A program made the position numbers and the translations under genes. From Pseudomonadales bacterium (lineage in GTDB: Bacteria; Pseudomonadota; Gammaproteobacteria; Pseudomonadales; UBA5518), in contig JAJVIG010000015.1 in NCBI GenBank assembly GCA_022072145.1, forward strand, positions 1-46,547: a stretch of 46,547 bases of DNA, in the 5' to 3' direction. Each line of letters begins with the position of its first letter. Positions within the stretch are counted from its first letter, which is position 1. This document shows, piece by piece, positions 16,801-24,266 of this stretch. Under the pieces are notes generated by a model. The model saw only the letters and a list, made by a program, of their open reading frames with translations. It was not told the origin of the DNA and did no database searches.

Positions 16801-17928
16801 TCACGGGAACAGCTGCTCCATCTTCGCGCTGTAATTGCGTCTGGCGGTCTCGTCGGCTGCCACCTCGGCGGCGCGCTCCAGATCGGCGCGCGCGCGCTCG
16901 GCGTCGCCGAGGCGCAGGTGGACCATCGCGCGCAGCAGGAAGAAGCTGTCTTCCACCGGGCGGCGACGGATCGCGAAATCGAGGTCGGGCAGCGCCTCGC
17001 GCGCGCGCCCGTCGAAGAAGGCCGCGCGCGCCCGCTGGTAGCGGAAGTACGGATTGCCTTCGCGGTGCGTCTGCACCAGGCGCTGGTAATGCGTGGCGCG
17101 TTCGGCATCGCCGCGCGCCTCGTAGAGCCGCGCGAGGTTGCTCATCGCCACCGTATCGGTGCTGTCGCGCCGCAGCGCTTCCAGCCAGCTCGCCTCGGCC
17201 CACGGCGGTGCGCCGGCGCGCTGGTACACGGCGCCCAGGTTGACCCACAGCGGCGCGAAATCCGGATCGGCCGTAATGCCGGCGCGCAGCTCGGCGAAGG
17301 CCTCGGCCAGCGCTCCCGCGGCCAGCCGCTCGACGGCGCGGTTGCTGTGGAAATGCGCCAGCGCGCGCCGATCGTCGATGGCACGCCGCTCGTACGAGGC
17401 GCGAAACTCGCCGACGTCGAAATCGACCGCCTTCTGCACCCCGCCGCCGAGGTCGACCAGCGCGTTGACGTGGCGGTTCAGCACGTGGAACTCGCCGCGG
17501 CGCTCCCAGTCCGGGGGGATGTCGACTTCCTGGAAGCGCGCCTCGAGCTTCGCCTCGCGCGCCAGTGCGACGAACAACGCCGTGAACGACAGGCAGTTGC
17601 CGTTGCGCAACGCGAAGGTGCCGGCCGCATCGTGCGTGGCGTTGGTGTAGACCAGCCCGAAACTGGCGTCGCTGACGATTGCCTGCAGCAGCTGGCGCAG
17701 GCGCTGCGAGGCGCTGGCCCGCCGGCCCACGTGCGCGGTGACGAACTCGCGCATCGGCTGGTCGACCGCCAGCAGCGCGACCGCCGGCGCCGGTTCGATG
17801 TGCGCGCCGAGTGGAGTGCCGGCGAGCAGTGCGGCGGCGTCGGGCAGCCCCGACGGCGCACGCGCGGGCGTGCCGGCGCAGGCGGCCAGCAGCAGTGCCA
17901 GCGCGATCGGGACGATCGCTGTTCGCAT
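16801..17928 (-). CDS. Lipoprotein with transglutaminase-like and TPR domains
   Basis: A 375-residue protein. It opens with a lipoprotein signal (ALALLLAAC, lipobox Cys at about residue 18). A transglutaminase/protease-like domain spans roughly 60-200 with a candidate catalytic triad: Cys in RNGNCLSFT, His in NRHVNAL, Asp in VDFD. A TPR region lies near 210-370 (LWVNLGAVYQRAGAPPWAEASW and similar). An AGGGAGGCGAGG site sits immediately before the chosen ATG. Attached to a membrane facing the periplasm, it may process or bind peptides or peptidoglycan. It follows the alpha/beta hydrolase by 44 bases. Confidence 0.8.
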   Translation of the reverse strand: MRTAIVPIALALLLAACAGTPARAPSGLPDAAALLAGTPLGAHIEPAPAVALLAVDQPMREFVTAHVGRRASASQRLRQLLQAIVSDASFGLVYTNATHDAAGTFALRNGNCLSFTALFVALAREAKLEARFQEVDIPPDWERRGEFHVLNRHVNALVDLGGGVQKAVDFDVGEFRASYERRAIDDRRALAHFHSNRAVERLAAGALAEAFAELRAGITADPDFAPLWVNLGAVYQRAGAPPWAEASWLEALRRDSTDTVAMSNLARLYEARGDAERATHYQRLVQTHREGNPYFRYQRARAAFFDGRAREALPDLDFAIRRRPVEDSFFLLRAMVHLRLGDAERARADLERAAEVAADETARRNYSAKMEQLFP

Positions 17929-17972
17929 CCTCGCCTCCCTCCGGGCCGGGGTTGCCCCCGGCCGTGCCGCGC

Positions 17973-18950
17973 TCAACCGAGCCCGAGGGCCGCGAACACC
18001 GCTTCGCGGGTCGGACGGGCCTCGTTCACCAGATGGTGGCGGGCGCCTTCGAGCATGCGCATCTCGGCGCGCGGAAACTTCTGGCGGATCATCGCGAGGT
18101 TCCAGCGCCAGTCGACCGTATCGTCGGCCGTGCCCTGCACCACCAGCGGCGCGAAATCGGTGACCGGGTGTTCGCGGAACTCGCGCACCCAGTCGCGCAT
18201 CGCACTGACCCAGCGCACCGGCAGCACCGTGCTCTGCAGCGGGTCGGCGCGCACGAAGTCGAGGAAGCGCTGGTCCGAAGAGTTATCCATGAACTGGCGG
18301 CGCACGCCGTCGCGAAAGGGCCTGAGCACCGTGTGCAGCAACCGCACCGAGCGCCAGCGTGCCGGGCGCACCAGCGGCGCGAGCAGCGCGATGCGCTCGA
18401 ACGGGCACTCGGCGGCCGTACGGCACTTGCGGAACGCCCAGCTCATCAGCACCGCCGCGCCGGTGCTTTGCCCGATCGCCACCAGCGGCGCCGGCAGGCG
18501 TTCGCGGTGGTGTTCGAGCACGGCCGCGAGCACGTCGGTGTAATCCTCGAAATCGTGGATACTGGCCTGCGGTCCGTCGGAGAGGCCGTGACCGGGCAGA
18601 TCCCAGATCAGCACGCTGTAGCGCTGGCGCAGGCAGTGCTCGATCAGGTGGGCGTACAGTCCGGCATGGTCGAAATAGCCGTGCAGCAGCACGCAGGTGC
18701 CGCGCGAGCGGCGCTGCTCGTAGAAATGGCAGGCGATCGCGAAACCGTTGGCGGCCAGCGTGCCGAAGTGGTGCGTGACGCCGGGCACGCGGTTCTCGAA
18801 ATCGATGCCGTAGTACGCGAAGTAGTCGATCTCGGCACCGCTGGCGACGCTGAGCCCTGAGAACTCGAGCGGCCGCAGCGCGGCACGCACCGCGTCCGGA
18901 TCGAATCCGGACGGCGCCAGACGGCTCTGCGCGAGCGTGCGCTCGTCCAC
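17973..18950 (-). CDS. Alpha/beta hydrolase, monoacylglycerol-lipase-like
   Basis: A 325-residue Hydrolase_4-type enzyme. The oxyanion-hole region HGYFDHAG lies at about 90-97, WDLPGHGLSDG at 116-126, and the nucleophile elbow GQSTG has Ser162. Acid and base candidates are Asp in GTADDTVDW and His in ARHHLVNE near the C-terminus. Substrates of this family are lipids or esters, and the exact one is unknown. The start is GTG, only 7 bases after the aldolase stop, so the gene is probably co-transcribed with fba. No signal peptide is visible, so a cytoplasmic location is likely. Confidence 0.85.
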   Translation of the reverse strand: MDERTLAQSRLAPSGFDPDAVRAALRPLEFSGLSVASGAEIDYFAYYGIDFENRVPGVTHHFGTLAANGFAIACHFYEQRRSRGTCVLLHGYFDHAGLYAHLIEHCLRQRYSVLIWDLPGHGLSDGPQASIHDFEDYTDVLAAVLEHHRERLPAPLVAIGQSTGAAVLMSWAFRKCRTAAECPFERIALLAPLVRPARWRSVRLLHTVLRPFRDGVRRQFMDNSSDQRFLDFVRADPLQSTVLPVRWVSAMRDWVREFREHPVTDFAPLVVQGTADDTVDWRWNLAMIRQKFPRAEMRMLEGARHHLVNEARPTREAVFAALGLG

Positions 18951-18957
18951 GGCGTGC

Positions 18958-20022
18958 TCAGTCGACCTTCGGATCGAGTTCGCCGCGGGCGTAGCGCTGG
19001 TACATCGCCTCGAGCGACAGCGGTGTGATCCGGCTCGCCTGCCCCGCGGTGCCGAAGGCCTCGTAGCGTTCCCGGCAGATCGCCTTCATTGCGGTCACCG
19101 TTTCCTTCAGGTACTTGCGCGGATCGAACTCGGCACGGTTCTTCGCCATGAAGCGGCGGATCGCGCCCGTCGAGGCGAGCCGCAGGTCGGTGTCGATGTT
19201 GACCTTGCGCACGCCGTTGCGGATGCCTTCCTGGATTTCCTCGAGCGGCACGCCGTAGGTTTCGGGGATCGCGCCGCCGTACTCGTTGATGATCGCCAGC
19301 CAGTCCTGCGGCACCGAGGAGGAACCGTGCATCACGAGGTGGGTGTCCGGAATCCGCGCGTGGATCTCCTTGATGCGGCCGATCGCGAGGATGTCGCCGG
19401 TCGGCTTGCGCGAGAACTTGTAGGCGCCGTGGCTGGTGCCGATCGCGATCGCCAGCGCGTCGACGCCGGTGTCCCGGACGAAGCGCGCGGCTTCCTCGGG
19501 GTCGGTCAGCATCTGTTCGTGGCTCAGCTTGCCTTCGGCGCCGATGCCGTCCTCCTCGCCCGCGTCACCGGTCTCCAGCGAACCGAGGCAACCGATCTCG
19601 CCCTCGACCGACACGCCGCAGGCGTGCGCCATGCGCACCACCTCGCGCGTGACGCGCGCGTTGTAGTCGTAATCGGTGGGCGTCTTGCCGTCCTCGCCGA
19701 GCGAGCCGTCCATCATGACCGAGCTGAAGCCGAGCTGGATCGAGCGCTGGCAGACCGCCGGCGAGACGCCGTGGTCCTGGTGCATGCACACCGGGATGTG
19801 CGGAAACTCCTCGATCGCGGCGAGGATCAGGTGGCGCAGAAAATTGGACCCGGCGTATTTGCGCGCTCCGGCCGAGGCCTGCACGATCACCGGGCTCGCG
19901 GTTTCGTCGGCCGCCTCCATGATCGCGCGCATCTGCTCGAGGTTGTTCACGTTGAACGCCGGCACGCCGTAGCCGTGTTCGGCCGCGTGGTCCAGCAGCT
20001 GGCGCATGCTGATCAAAGCCAT
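18958..20022 (-). CDS. fba: Class II fructose-1,6-bisphosphate aldolase (Calvin-cycle subtype)
   Basis: A 354-residue zinc aldolase that interconverts fructose-1,6-bisphosphate with dihydroxyacetone phosphate and glyceraldehyde-3-phosphate. Visible motifs: CMHQDHG with the zinc His residues, [32 protein letters not shown] and [11 protein letters not shown]. Length matches the subtype found in Pseudomonas and in cbb operons. I chose the ATG at 20022, which has GGAGG upstream; the longer frame adds 15 unlike residues. In many gammaproteobacteria fba lies just after epd and pgk. Here it sits about 7 kb further along on the same strand, with lipid-type and other genes between. Confidence 0.96.
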   Translation of the reverse strand: MALISMRQLLDHAAEHGYGVPAFNVNNLEQMRAIMEAADETASPVIVQASAGARKYAGSNFLRHLILAAIEEFPHIPVCMHQDHGVSPAVCQRSIQLGFSSVMMDGSLGEDGKTPTDYDYNARVTREVVRMAHACGVSVEGEIGCLGSLETGDAGEEDGIGAEGKLSHEQMLTDPEEAARFVRDTGVDALAIAIGTSHGAYKFSRKPTGDILAIGRIKEIHARIPDTHLVMHGSSSVPQDWLAIINEYGGAIPETYGVPLEEIQEGIRNGVRKVNIDTDLRLASTGAIRRFMAKNRAEFDPRKYLKETVTAMKAICRERYEAFGTAGQASRITPLSLEAMYQRYARGELDPKVD

Positions 20023-20095
20023 GAGGGTACCTCCGGATACGACGGGCCCGCCGCTGGCGGGGGCCACGAACCGTCACTGCGTGAAACGGAAGGCG

Positions 20096-20124
20096 AGTCT
20101 AATGCAGGCACCGGGGGCTGTCAT
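20096..20124 (-). promoter_or_regulatory. Candidate sigma-70 promoter of fba
   Basis: On the minus strand ATGACA (20124-20119), a 17-base spacer and TAGACT (20101-20096). It would start transcription about 66 bases before the fba ATG. Both boxes are close to consensus for a GC-rich genome. Confidence 0.4.
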
Positions 20125-20132
20125 CGGCACGG

Positions 20133-20162
20133 TTTTCGCGCTCGCGGCAATACGTCTACAAT
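20133..20162 (+). promoter_or_regulatory. Candidate sigma-70 promoter of the SYLF lipoprotein gene
   Basis: A good -10 box TACAAT at 20157-20162 with a poor -35 (TTTTCG at 20133-20138, 18-base spacer), in the divergent gap with fba. The start codon follows about 32 bases later. Confidence 0.35.
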
Positions 20163-20193
20163 GACCCCGGCACTCACCCTCCAGGAGCTTTCC

Positions 20194-20748
20194 ATGAGAA
20201 CTGCCACGATCCTGCTCGCTGCCGCGGTCATCCTGAGCGGCTGCATGGCCGCCGGCCAGACCAAGGACGACAAGCGGCGCCATGTGGAGAACATGCGCAA
20301 GGAGGTGCTGACCGATCTCTACCGCATCAATCCGGGCGCCCAGCAGGTGATCGCGCGCGCGCCGGGCTACGCGGTGTTCTCGAACTGGAACGCCTACCTG
20401 ATCTTCGCATCGGTGGGACAGGGTTACGGCGTGGTCGTGGACAACGTGAGCGGGACCCACACCTACATGCAGATGGGCGCACTCGGCGGAGGCCTCGGGG
20501 CCGGCGTCAAGGACTACCGCGCGGTCTACGTGTTCGAGAAACGCCACATCATGGAACGCTTCGTGGAGCAGGGCCTGAACGTGGGCGGGCAGGCCGATGC
20601 AGCCGCGAAGTCCGGTGGCCAGGGGGCTGCGGTCGGCGGCGAACTGCTGCTCGACGGCATCCGCGTCTACCAGCTCACCGAGTCGGGGCTGGCGCTGCAG
20701 GCGACGATCCAGGGCACCAAGTACTGGAAGGATCCGGATCTGAACTGA
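20194..20748 (+). CDS. SYLF/YSC84-domain lipoprotein
   Basis: A 184-residue lipoprotein with a signal ending in VILSGC (Cys near residue 16). The remainder matches the lipid-binding SYLF (Ysc84) fold: APGYAVFSNWNAYLIFASVGQGYGVVVDN, MGALGGGLGAGVKDYRAVYVF and a Gly/Ala-rich stretch. CCAGGAGC lies upstream of the chosen ATG at 20194; an ATG 11 codons earlier is less likely because the lipoprotein signal starts here. The role in bacteria is poorly known, probably periplasmic or outer-membrane lipid association. Confidence 0.88.
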   Translation: MRTATILLAAAVILSGCMAAGQTKDDKRRHVENMRKEVLTDLYRINPGAQQVIARAPGYAVFSNWNAYLIFASVGQGYGVVVDNVSGTHTYMQMGALGGGLGAGVKDYRAVYVFEKRHIMERFVEQGLNVGGQADAAAKSGGQGAAVGGELLLDGIRVYQLTESGLALQATIQGTKYWKDPDLN

Positions 20749-20799
20749 AGCAACGTCCCGCCCGCACGGTAACGGGCGGTTCGCATGGGCAAGGAAACC

Positions 20800-20832
20800 G
20801 CGGAGTCCGCGCCCGTGGGGGCCGGACTCCGC
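20800..20832 (-). terminator. Hairpin in the convergent gap, possible terminator
   Basis: Arms 20800-20809 and 20823-20832 form a perfect 10-bp stem with a 13-base loop. On the minus strand it is followed by GGTTTCCTT, a weak T-rich tail, so it may end the PEP-CTERM transcript. A smaller 7-bp hairpin (20758-20764 with 20773-20779) lies just after the SYLF gene. Confidence 0.45.
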
Positions 20833-20854
20833 GAAATTGCACGGTACGCCTCGC

Positions 20855-21490
20855 TCAGACCGCTACCTTGGGGCTGACGCGACGACGCGACAGCGCGGCA
20901 CCGATCAGTCCGATGCCGAACAGCGCGAGCGACGCCGGTTCCGGCACCGAGACATCGTCGTCGAGGTCGTCGTTGGTACCGTCCGTGGTGCCGTCGTAGT
21001 CGTAGCTGAGGCCGCTGATCTGGCCGTAGCCACCCGACGACGACCACGTCAGGTAGCTGATCCGTCCCGCGGTGGAGAACAGGTGCGTGCCCTCCACGCC
21101 TCCACCGACACTGAACGTATCGATCAGGTTGTCGCTGGCGTCGAACGCCGAATACGTCGTCGTCAGGATGGTCCAGTAATCCATCGACACGAAATCGGTG
21201 GTGTCCAGAAACGTCACCCGCCCGGTCTGCGCCGAGCCGATCTCGCTCACTTCACCCACCGAGATGCCGATGCCGTCGAACGTGTCGCGGCTGTCCCGGT
21301 AGAGGTACGCGTTGTCGATCGTGATCCCGTAGTTCGTGCTGAAGAACGCGTTCGCCGCCGCATCGACGGTGTACTGGGTCCCCGGGAACGAATAGTCCGA
21401 AAAGGTCGGGGTGAAGGGTACCGCCCCCGCCTGCTGGGCGGCCGCGACGAGCGCAGCGCCTGCCAACAGCTTCTTGATCTGGCTGCTCAT
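20855..21490 (-). CDS. PEP-CTERM sorting domain protein
   Basis: A 211-residue exported protein. The signal peptide is at 1-24 (cleavage after AGA-VP). The mature domain is rich in Asp, Ser, Thr and Tyr, with an acidic spacer (TTDGTNDDLDDDVS) before the sorting tail VPEPASLALFGIGLIGAALSRRR: the VPEP motif, a hydrophobic helix and an Arg cluster. Exosortase (EpsH family) cleaves this tail and delivers the protein to the surface or the exopolysaccharide matrix; no exosortase is in this window. I chose the ATG at 21490 because it opens the signal peptide and has GGAG upstream. The upstream region carries a sigma-54-type promoter. The mature-domain family was not recognised. Confidence 0.9.
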   Translation of the reverse strand: MSSQIKKLLAGAALVAAAQQAGAVPFTPTFSDYSFPGTQYTVDAAANAFFSTNYGITIDNAYLYRDSRDTFDGIGISVGEVSEIGSAQTGRVTFLDTTDFVSMDYWTILTTTYSAFDASDNLIDTFSVGGGVEGTHLFSTAGRISYLTWSSSGGYGQISGLSYDYDGTTDGTNDDLDDDVSVPEPASLALFGIGLIGAALSRRRVSPKVAV

Positions 21491-21565
21491 TGGTTTTGCT
21501 CCGATTGATGTGAAATGTCCGATTCCGGCCGACCGGCTGTTCGCAAATCGATCCGCAGGTCGAAT

Positions 21566-21584
21566 CAGCAAATATCAGGCCAAT
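21566..21584 (-). promoter_or_regulatory. Sigma-54 (-24/-12) promoter of the PEP-CTERM gene
   Basis: On the minus strand TGGCCTG, four bases, TTGCT: the -24 GG and -12 GC are separated by exactly 10 bases, and TGGC and TTGC match the consensus TGGCACG-N4-TTGC. It would start about 66 bases before the ATG. PEP-CTERM genes are known in several Proteobacteria to depend on RpoN and the PrsR activator, so element and gene class agree. Confidence 0.65.
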
Positions 21585-21690
21585 GAAGCGCATCACAATA
21601 TTCTCATATTTTTCAATGGGTTGTGAGTCCAACGAACAGGCCGACAGGGATATCTGTAAACAAAGTCGACAGGATTCCCATCGCTGAAGT

Positions 21691-21706
21691 TGTGACGCGG
21701 TTCACA
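21691..21706. promoter_or_regulatory. CRP/Vfr-type operator (perfect TGTGA-N6-TCACA)
   Basis: A full-consensus cAMP-receptor-protein palindrome, TGTGA at 21691-21695 and TCACA at 21702-21706, in the 287-base divergent gap between the PEP-CTERM gene and the DUF6316-like gene. A possible -10 box TACGCT lies at 21738-21743, suggesting control of the rightward gene. It is also upstream of the sigma-54 promoter, so effects on both are possible. Confidence 0.6.
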
Positions 21707-21777
21707 TTGTGAGCGGTATCTGATCCACGGCAGCGTCTACGCTTGGCCCAAATGGGTCGAATGATGGGGACTGCGTC

Positions 21778-22065
21778 ATGACGGACAAACGCAAGGACGA
21801 TGCCGACACGCGACGGAGCTGGCTGCGCAGCGGTTCGCGGGTATTCGAGGTCAAGGGCCTGTGGTACTTCCACACCCGCGAAGGCACCGTGGAGGGGCCG
21901 TTCGCCGACCGCTTCTCGGCCGAGAACGTGCTCGACAGCTACGTGAAGGTCATGCGCTCGAATTTCGCACCGCCGCCGGTGCTGACGCTGGAAGGTGACG
22001 AGCACGCGCCGGCGCGTTCGGCGCATCCGCTCGACCTCGGCCTGGGGCGGGTAGTGCGATCGTAG
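21778..22065 (+). CDS. Small DUF6316-like protein
   Basis: A 95-residue protein with the core SRVFEVKGLWYFHTREGTVEGPF and a following helix (DRFSAENVLDSYVKVM). This matches a small gammaproteobacterial family I recall as DUF6316, of unknown function and probably cytoplasmic. No signal or membrane segment is seen. Its TAG stop is the first part of a REP-like repeat. A CRP-type site lies about 70 bases upstream of the start. Confidence 0.72.
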   Translation: MTDKRKDDADTRRSWLRSGSRVFEVKGLWYFHTREGTVEGPFADRFSAENVLDSYVKVMRSNFAPPPVLTLEGDEHAPARSAHPLDLGLGRVVRS

Positions 22066-22117
22066 GTTCGGCCTGCGGCCGAACAGGGTGAATGTCGGGG
22101 CGCAGCCCGGACCTACG
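22061..22117. repeat. REP-like hairpin doublet (copy A)
   Basis: Two hairpins back to back: a perfect 8-bp stem at 22066-22073/22077-22084 with a 3-base loop, and a stem at 22094-22101/22105-22112 with one mismatch. Outer ends read CGTAGGT and ACCTACG. Its reverse complement aligns along its whole length, with about seven differences by eye, to 36929-36984. A further small inverted repeat (GACGGGA...TCCCGTC) follows near 22139-22157, before the convergent gene's end. Confidence 0.8.
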
Positions 22118-22162
22118 GGAACGTACGGGCACGGCCCGGACGGGAACGTCTCCCGTCGACAC

Positions 22163-24229
22163 TCACCAGTGCACACCGCTGAACACCTGGGCGAACAGGC
22201 GCTGCGCGCGCGCCAGCGAGCCGCGCGGTGATGCTGCCTCCCCCTCCTCGGTGACGCCGCGCGCCGCGGGCGAATCCGGGAACAGGTGGTAGGCGCGGTT
22301 GAGGATGAACTCGCTCAGCTGCGGTGCCAGCGCCTGCGCGACCGCGCCGGCCACGCCGAGCCCGGTCGCCACGCGCTTCGGCCGCTCGACGATCGCCTTC
22401 ATGACCAGGTTCGCGGCCTGCTCCGGCGTCAGCGTGGGGAAGGCGTCATAGAGGCGCGTCGGCGCGATCATCGGCGTGCGCACCAGTGGCATGTTGATGG
22501 TCGTGAAGCGCACGTCGCGGTCGGCGAACTCGGAGGCAGCGCACCACGAGAACGCATCCAGCGCGGCCTTGGACGCCACGTAGGCCGAGAAGCGCGGCGG
22601 ACTCGCCAGCACCCCGATCGAGGAGATGTTCACGATGTGTCCGCCGCGGCGCTCGAGCATACCCGGCGCGAAACCCATGATCAGCCGCAGCGCACCGAAA
22701 TAATTCAGCTGCATGGTGCGCTCGTAGTCGTGGAAGCGGTCGAAGGAATGGCGCACCGAACGGCGGATCGAACGCCCGGCGTTGTTGATCAGGATGTCCA
22801 CGTGCCCATGGTTGCGCAGCACCTCGGCGACGAAGCGGTCGCAGTCGGCCATGTCCGCGATGTCGCAGGGGTAGCTGAAGGCTGCGCCGCCACGCGCGCG
22901 GACCGCGGCGATGGTCTCCCCGAGCTTGTCGACGCCGCGCGCGGCGAGGATCACGGTAGCGCCGGCCGCCGCGAGCTGCAGCGCGCAATCACGCCCGATC
23001 CCCGAACTCGCGCCGGTGACCACCACGACCTTGCCCGCGACCGCGCGCCGCAGCCCGCGCGGCTCGCCGCGCCCCAGCGTGCGCTCGACCAGCCGTGACC
23101 AGGCGCCCGCGTGCGCGTTCGCCTCGCGCATGCGCTCGCCGGCGAGGTGCCGTTCCCAGTAGTCCCAGATCACCGGCGCGTAGCTCTCGAACGACGGACA
23201 CGCGATGCCCGCGCGCTCCAGCACGCGGTGCGTCCGCGTGGAATCGAAGCGCGTCGGGTAGCCGATGAACTTCAGCGCCTCGGGCGGGATGCCGTAGCGG
23301 CGCGCGACCGCCTCCAGCGTGCCGGACGGCACCATCGCCCCGAGGCGCTCGACCGGCAACCCGGCCAGCAGCTGCTCCAGCGCGCGGCTCCTGACCACGC
23401 CGAGCCGCGGCCCGCGCGACGCCTCGAGCAACACGCGCACCAGATCGCCCACCGAGATGCCCTGCGGGTCGGTGAGGAAGAAGGTGCGCCCGTCGAGCCG
23501 TCGCTGGTGCATCAGGTGATCCATCGCGGCGACCACGAAATCGACCGGCACGATGTTGATCACGCCACCCTGCAGCACCACCGCACGCAGCCAGCGGGGC
23601 AGGGTGTCCGCGACGCGGCGGATGGCCGGGAAGAAGAAATACGGACCGTCGATCTTGTCGATCTCGCCGGTCGCCGAATGCCCCACCACCACGCCCGGTC
23701 GGTAGATCCGCCACGCGATCGCGGTCTCGCGGCGCACCAGCGCCTCGGCCTCGTGCTTGCTGCGGTAGTAGGGGTTCTCGAGCCCGGTGGCCTCGTCGAA
23801 CATGTCTTCGGTGAAGCGCCCGCGGTATAGCCCGGCGACCGCGATCGAGCTCACGTGATGGAAGCAACCGGCCCCGATCGCCTTCGCGAACGCCAGCGCA
23901 TGGCGCGTGCCACCGACATTGGCCGCCTGCTGCGCGGCCTCGTCGGCCGTGATGTCGTAGATCGCCGCCAGATGCACCACGTGGTCCACGCGGCCCTTCA
24001 GCGCGGCCAGCGCCGCGCGCTCCACACCGAGCCGCGCGCGGGCGATGTCACCGGTGACCGCGACCAGCTGCGTGTCGTCCACGCCCCACAGCACGCGCAG
24101 CTGCTCGACCTTCGGCAACGACTGCTCGCGCACCAGCAGGTAGACGCGACCGCCGCGATCGAGCAGCTTCGGGACCAGGAAGCGTCCGATGAAGCCGGTG
24201 CCACCGGTGACGAAATAGGTCTGCGCCAT
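22163..24229 (-). CDS. Two-domain SDR, probable alcohol-forming fatty acyl-CoA reductase
   Basis: A 688-residue fusion. The N-terminal extended-SDR domain (about 1-370) has NAD(P) motif TGGTGFIG at 8-15, VVHLAAIYD and an active-site YYRSK. The C-terminal classical SDR domain (about 395-640) has TGASSGIG at 405-412, NNAG and the Ser-Tyr-Lys set (NISSIGV... YVASK). This arrangement and length match the bacterial fatty acyl-CoA reductases of the Marinobacter Maqu_2220 type, which reduce acyl-CoA through aldehyde to fatty alcohol for wax esters; the C-terminal half alone resembles Acr1. It sits 37 bases after aidB in one run. A GAGGAGC ribosome site is present. The substrate is inferred from architecture; another long-chain carbonyl substrate is possible. 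Confidence 0.78.
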   Translation of the reverse strand: MAQTYFVTGGTGFIGRFLVPKLLDRGGRVYLLVREQSLPKVEQLRVLWGVDDTQLVAVTGDIARARLGVERAALAALKGRVDHVVHLAAIYDITADEAAQQAANVGGTRHALAFAKAIGAGCFHHVSSIAVAGLYRGRFTEDMFDEATGLENPYYRSKHEAEALVRRETAIAWRIYRPGVVVGHSATGEIDKIDGPYFFFPAIRRVADTLPRWLRAVVLQGGVINIVPVDFVVAAMDHLMHQRRLDGRTFFLTDPQGISVGDLVRVLLEASRGPRLGVVRSRALEQLLAGLPVERLGAMVPSGTLEAVARRYGIPPEALKFIGYPTRFDSTRTHRVLERAGIACPSFESYAPVIWDYWERHLAGERMREANAHAGAWSRLVERTLGRGEPRGLRRAVAGKVVVVTGASSGIGRDCALQLAAAGATVILAARGVDKLGETIAAVRARGGAAFSYPCDIADMADCDRFVAEVLRNHGHVDILINNAGRSIRRSVRHSFDRFHDYERTMQLNYFGALRLIMGFAPGMLERRGGHIVNISSIGVLASPPRFSAYVASKAALDAFSWCAASEFADRDVRFTTINMPLVRTPMIAPTRLYDAFPTLTPEQAANLVMKAIVERPKRVATGLGVAGAVAQALAPQLSEFILNRAYHLFPDSPAARGVTEEGEAASPRGSLARAQRLFAQVFSGVHW

Positions 24230-24266
24230 GGCCTGCTCCTCGATGTGACCGCCGCGGTCGGGCGTC

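Noticed and set aside
18937..20193. Long N-terminal extension in frame with the SYLF lipoprotein
   Set aside because: It runs antisense through fba and a clear lipoprotein signal with ribosome site begins at 20194.
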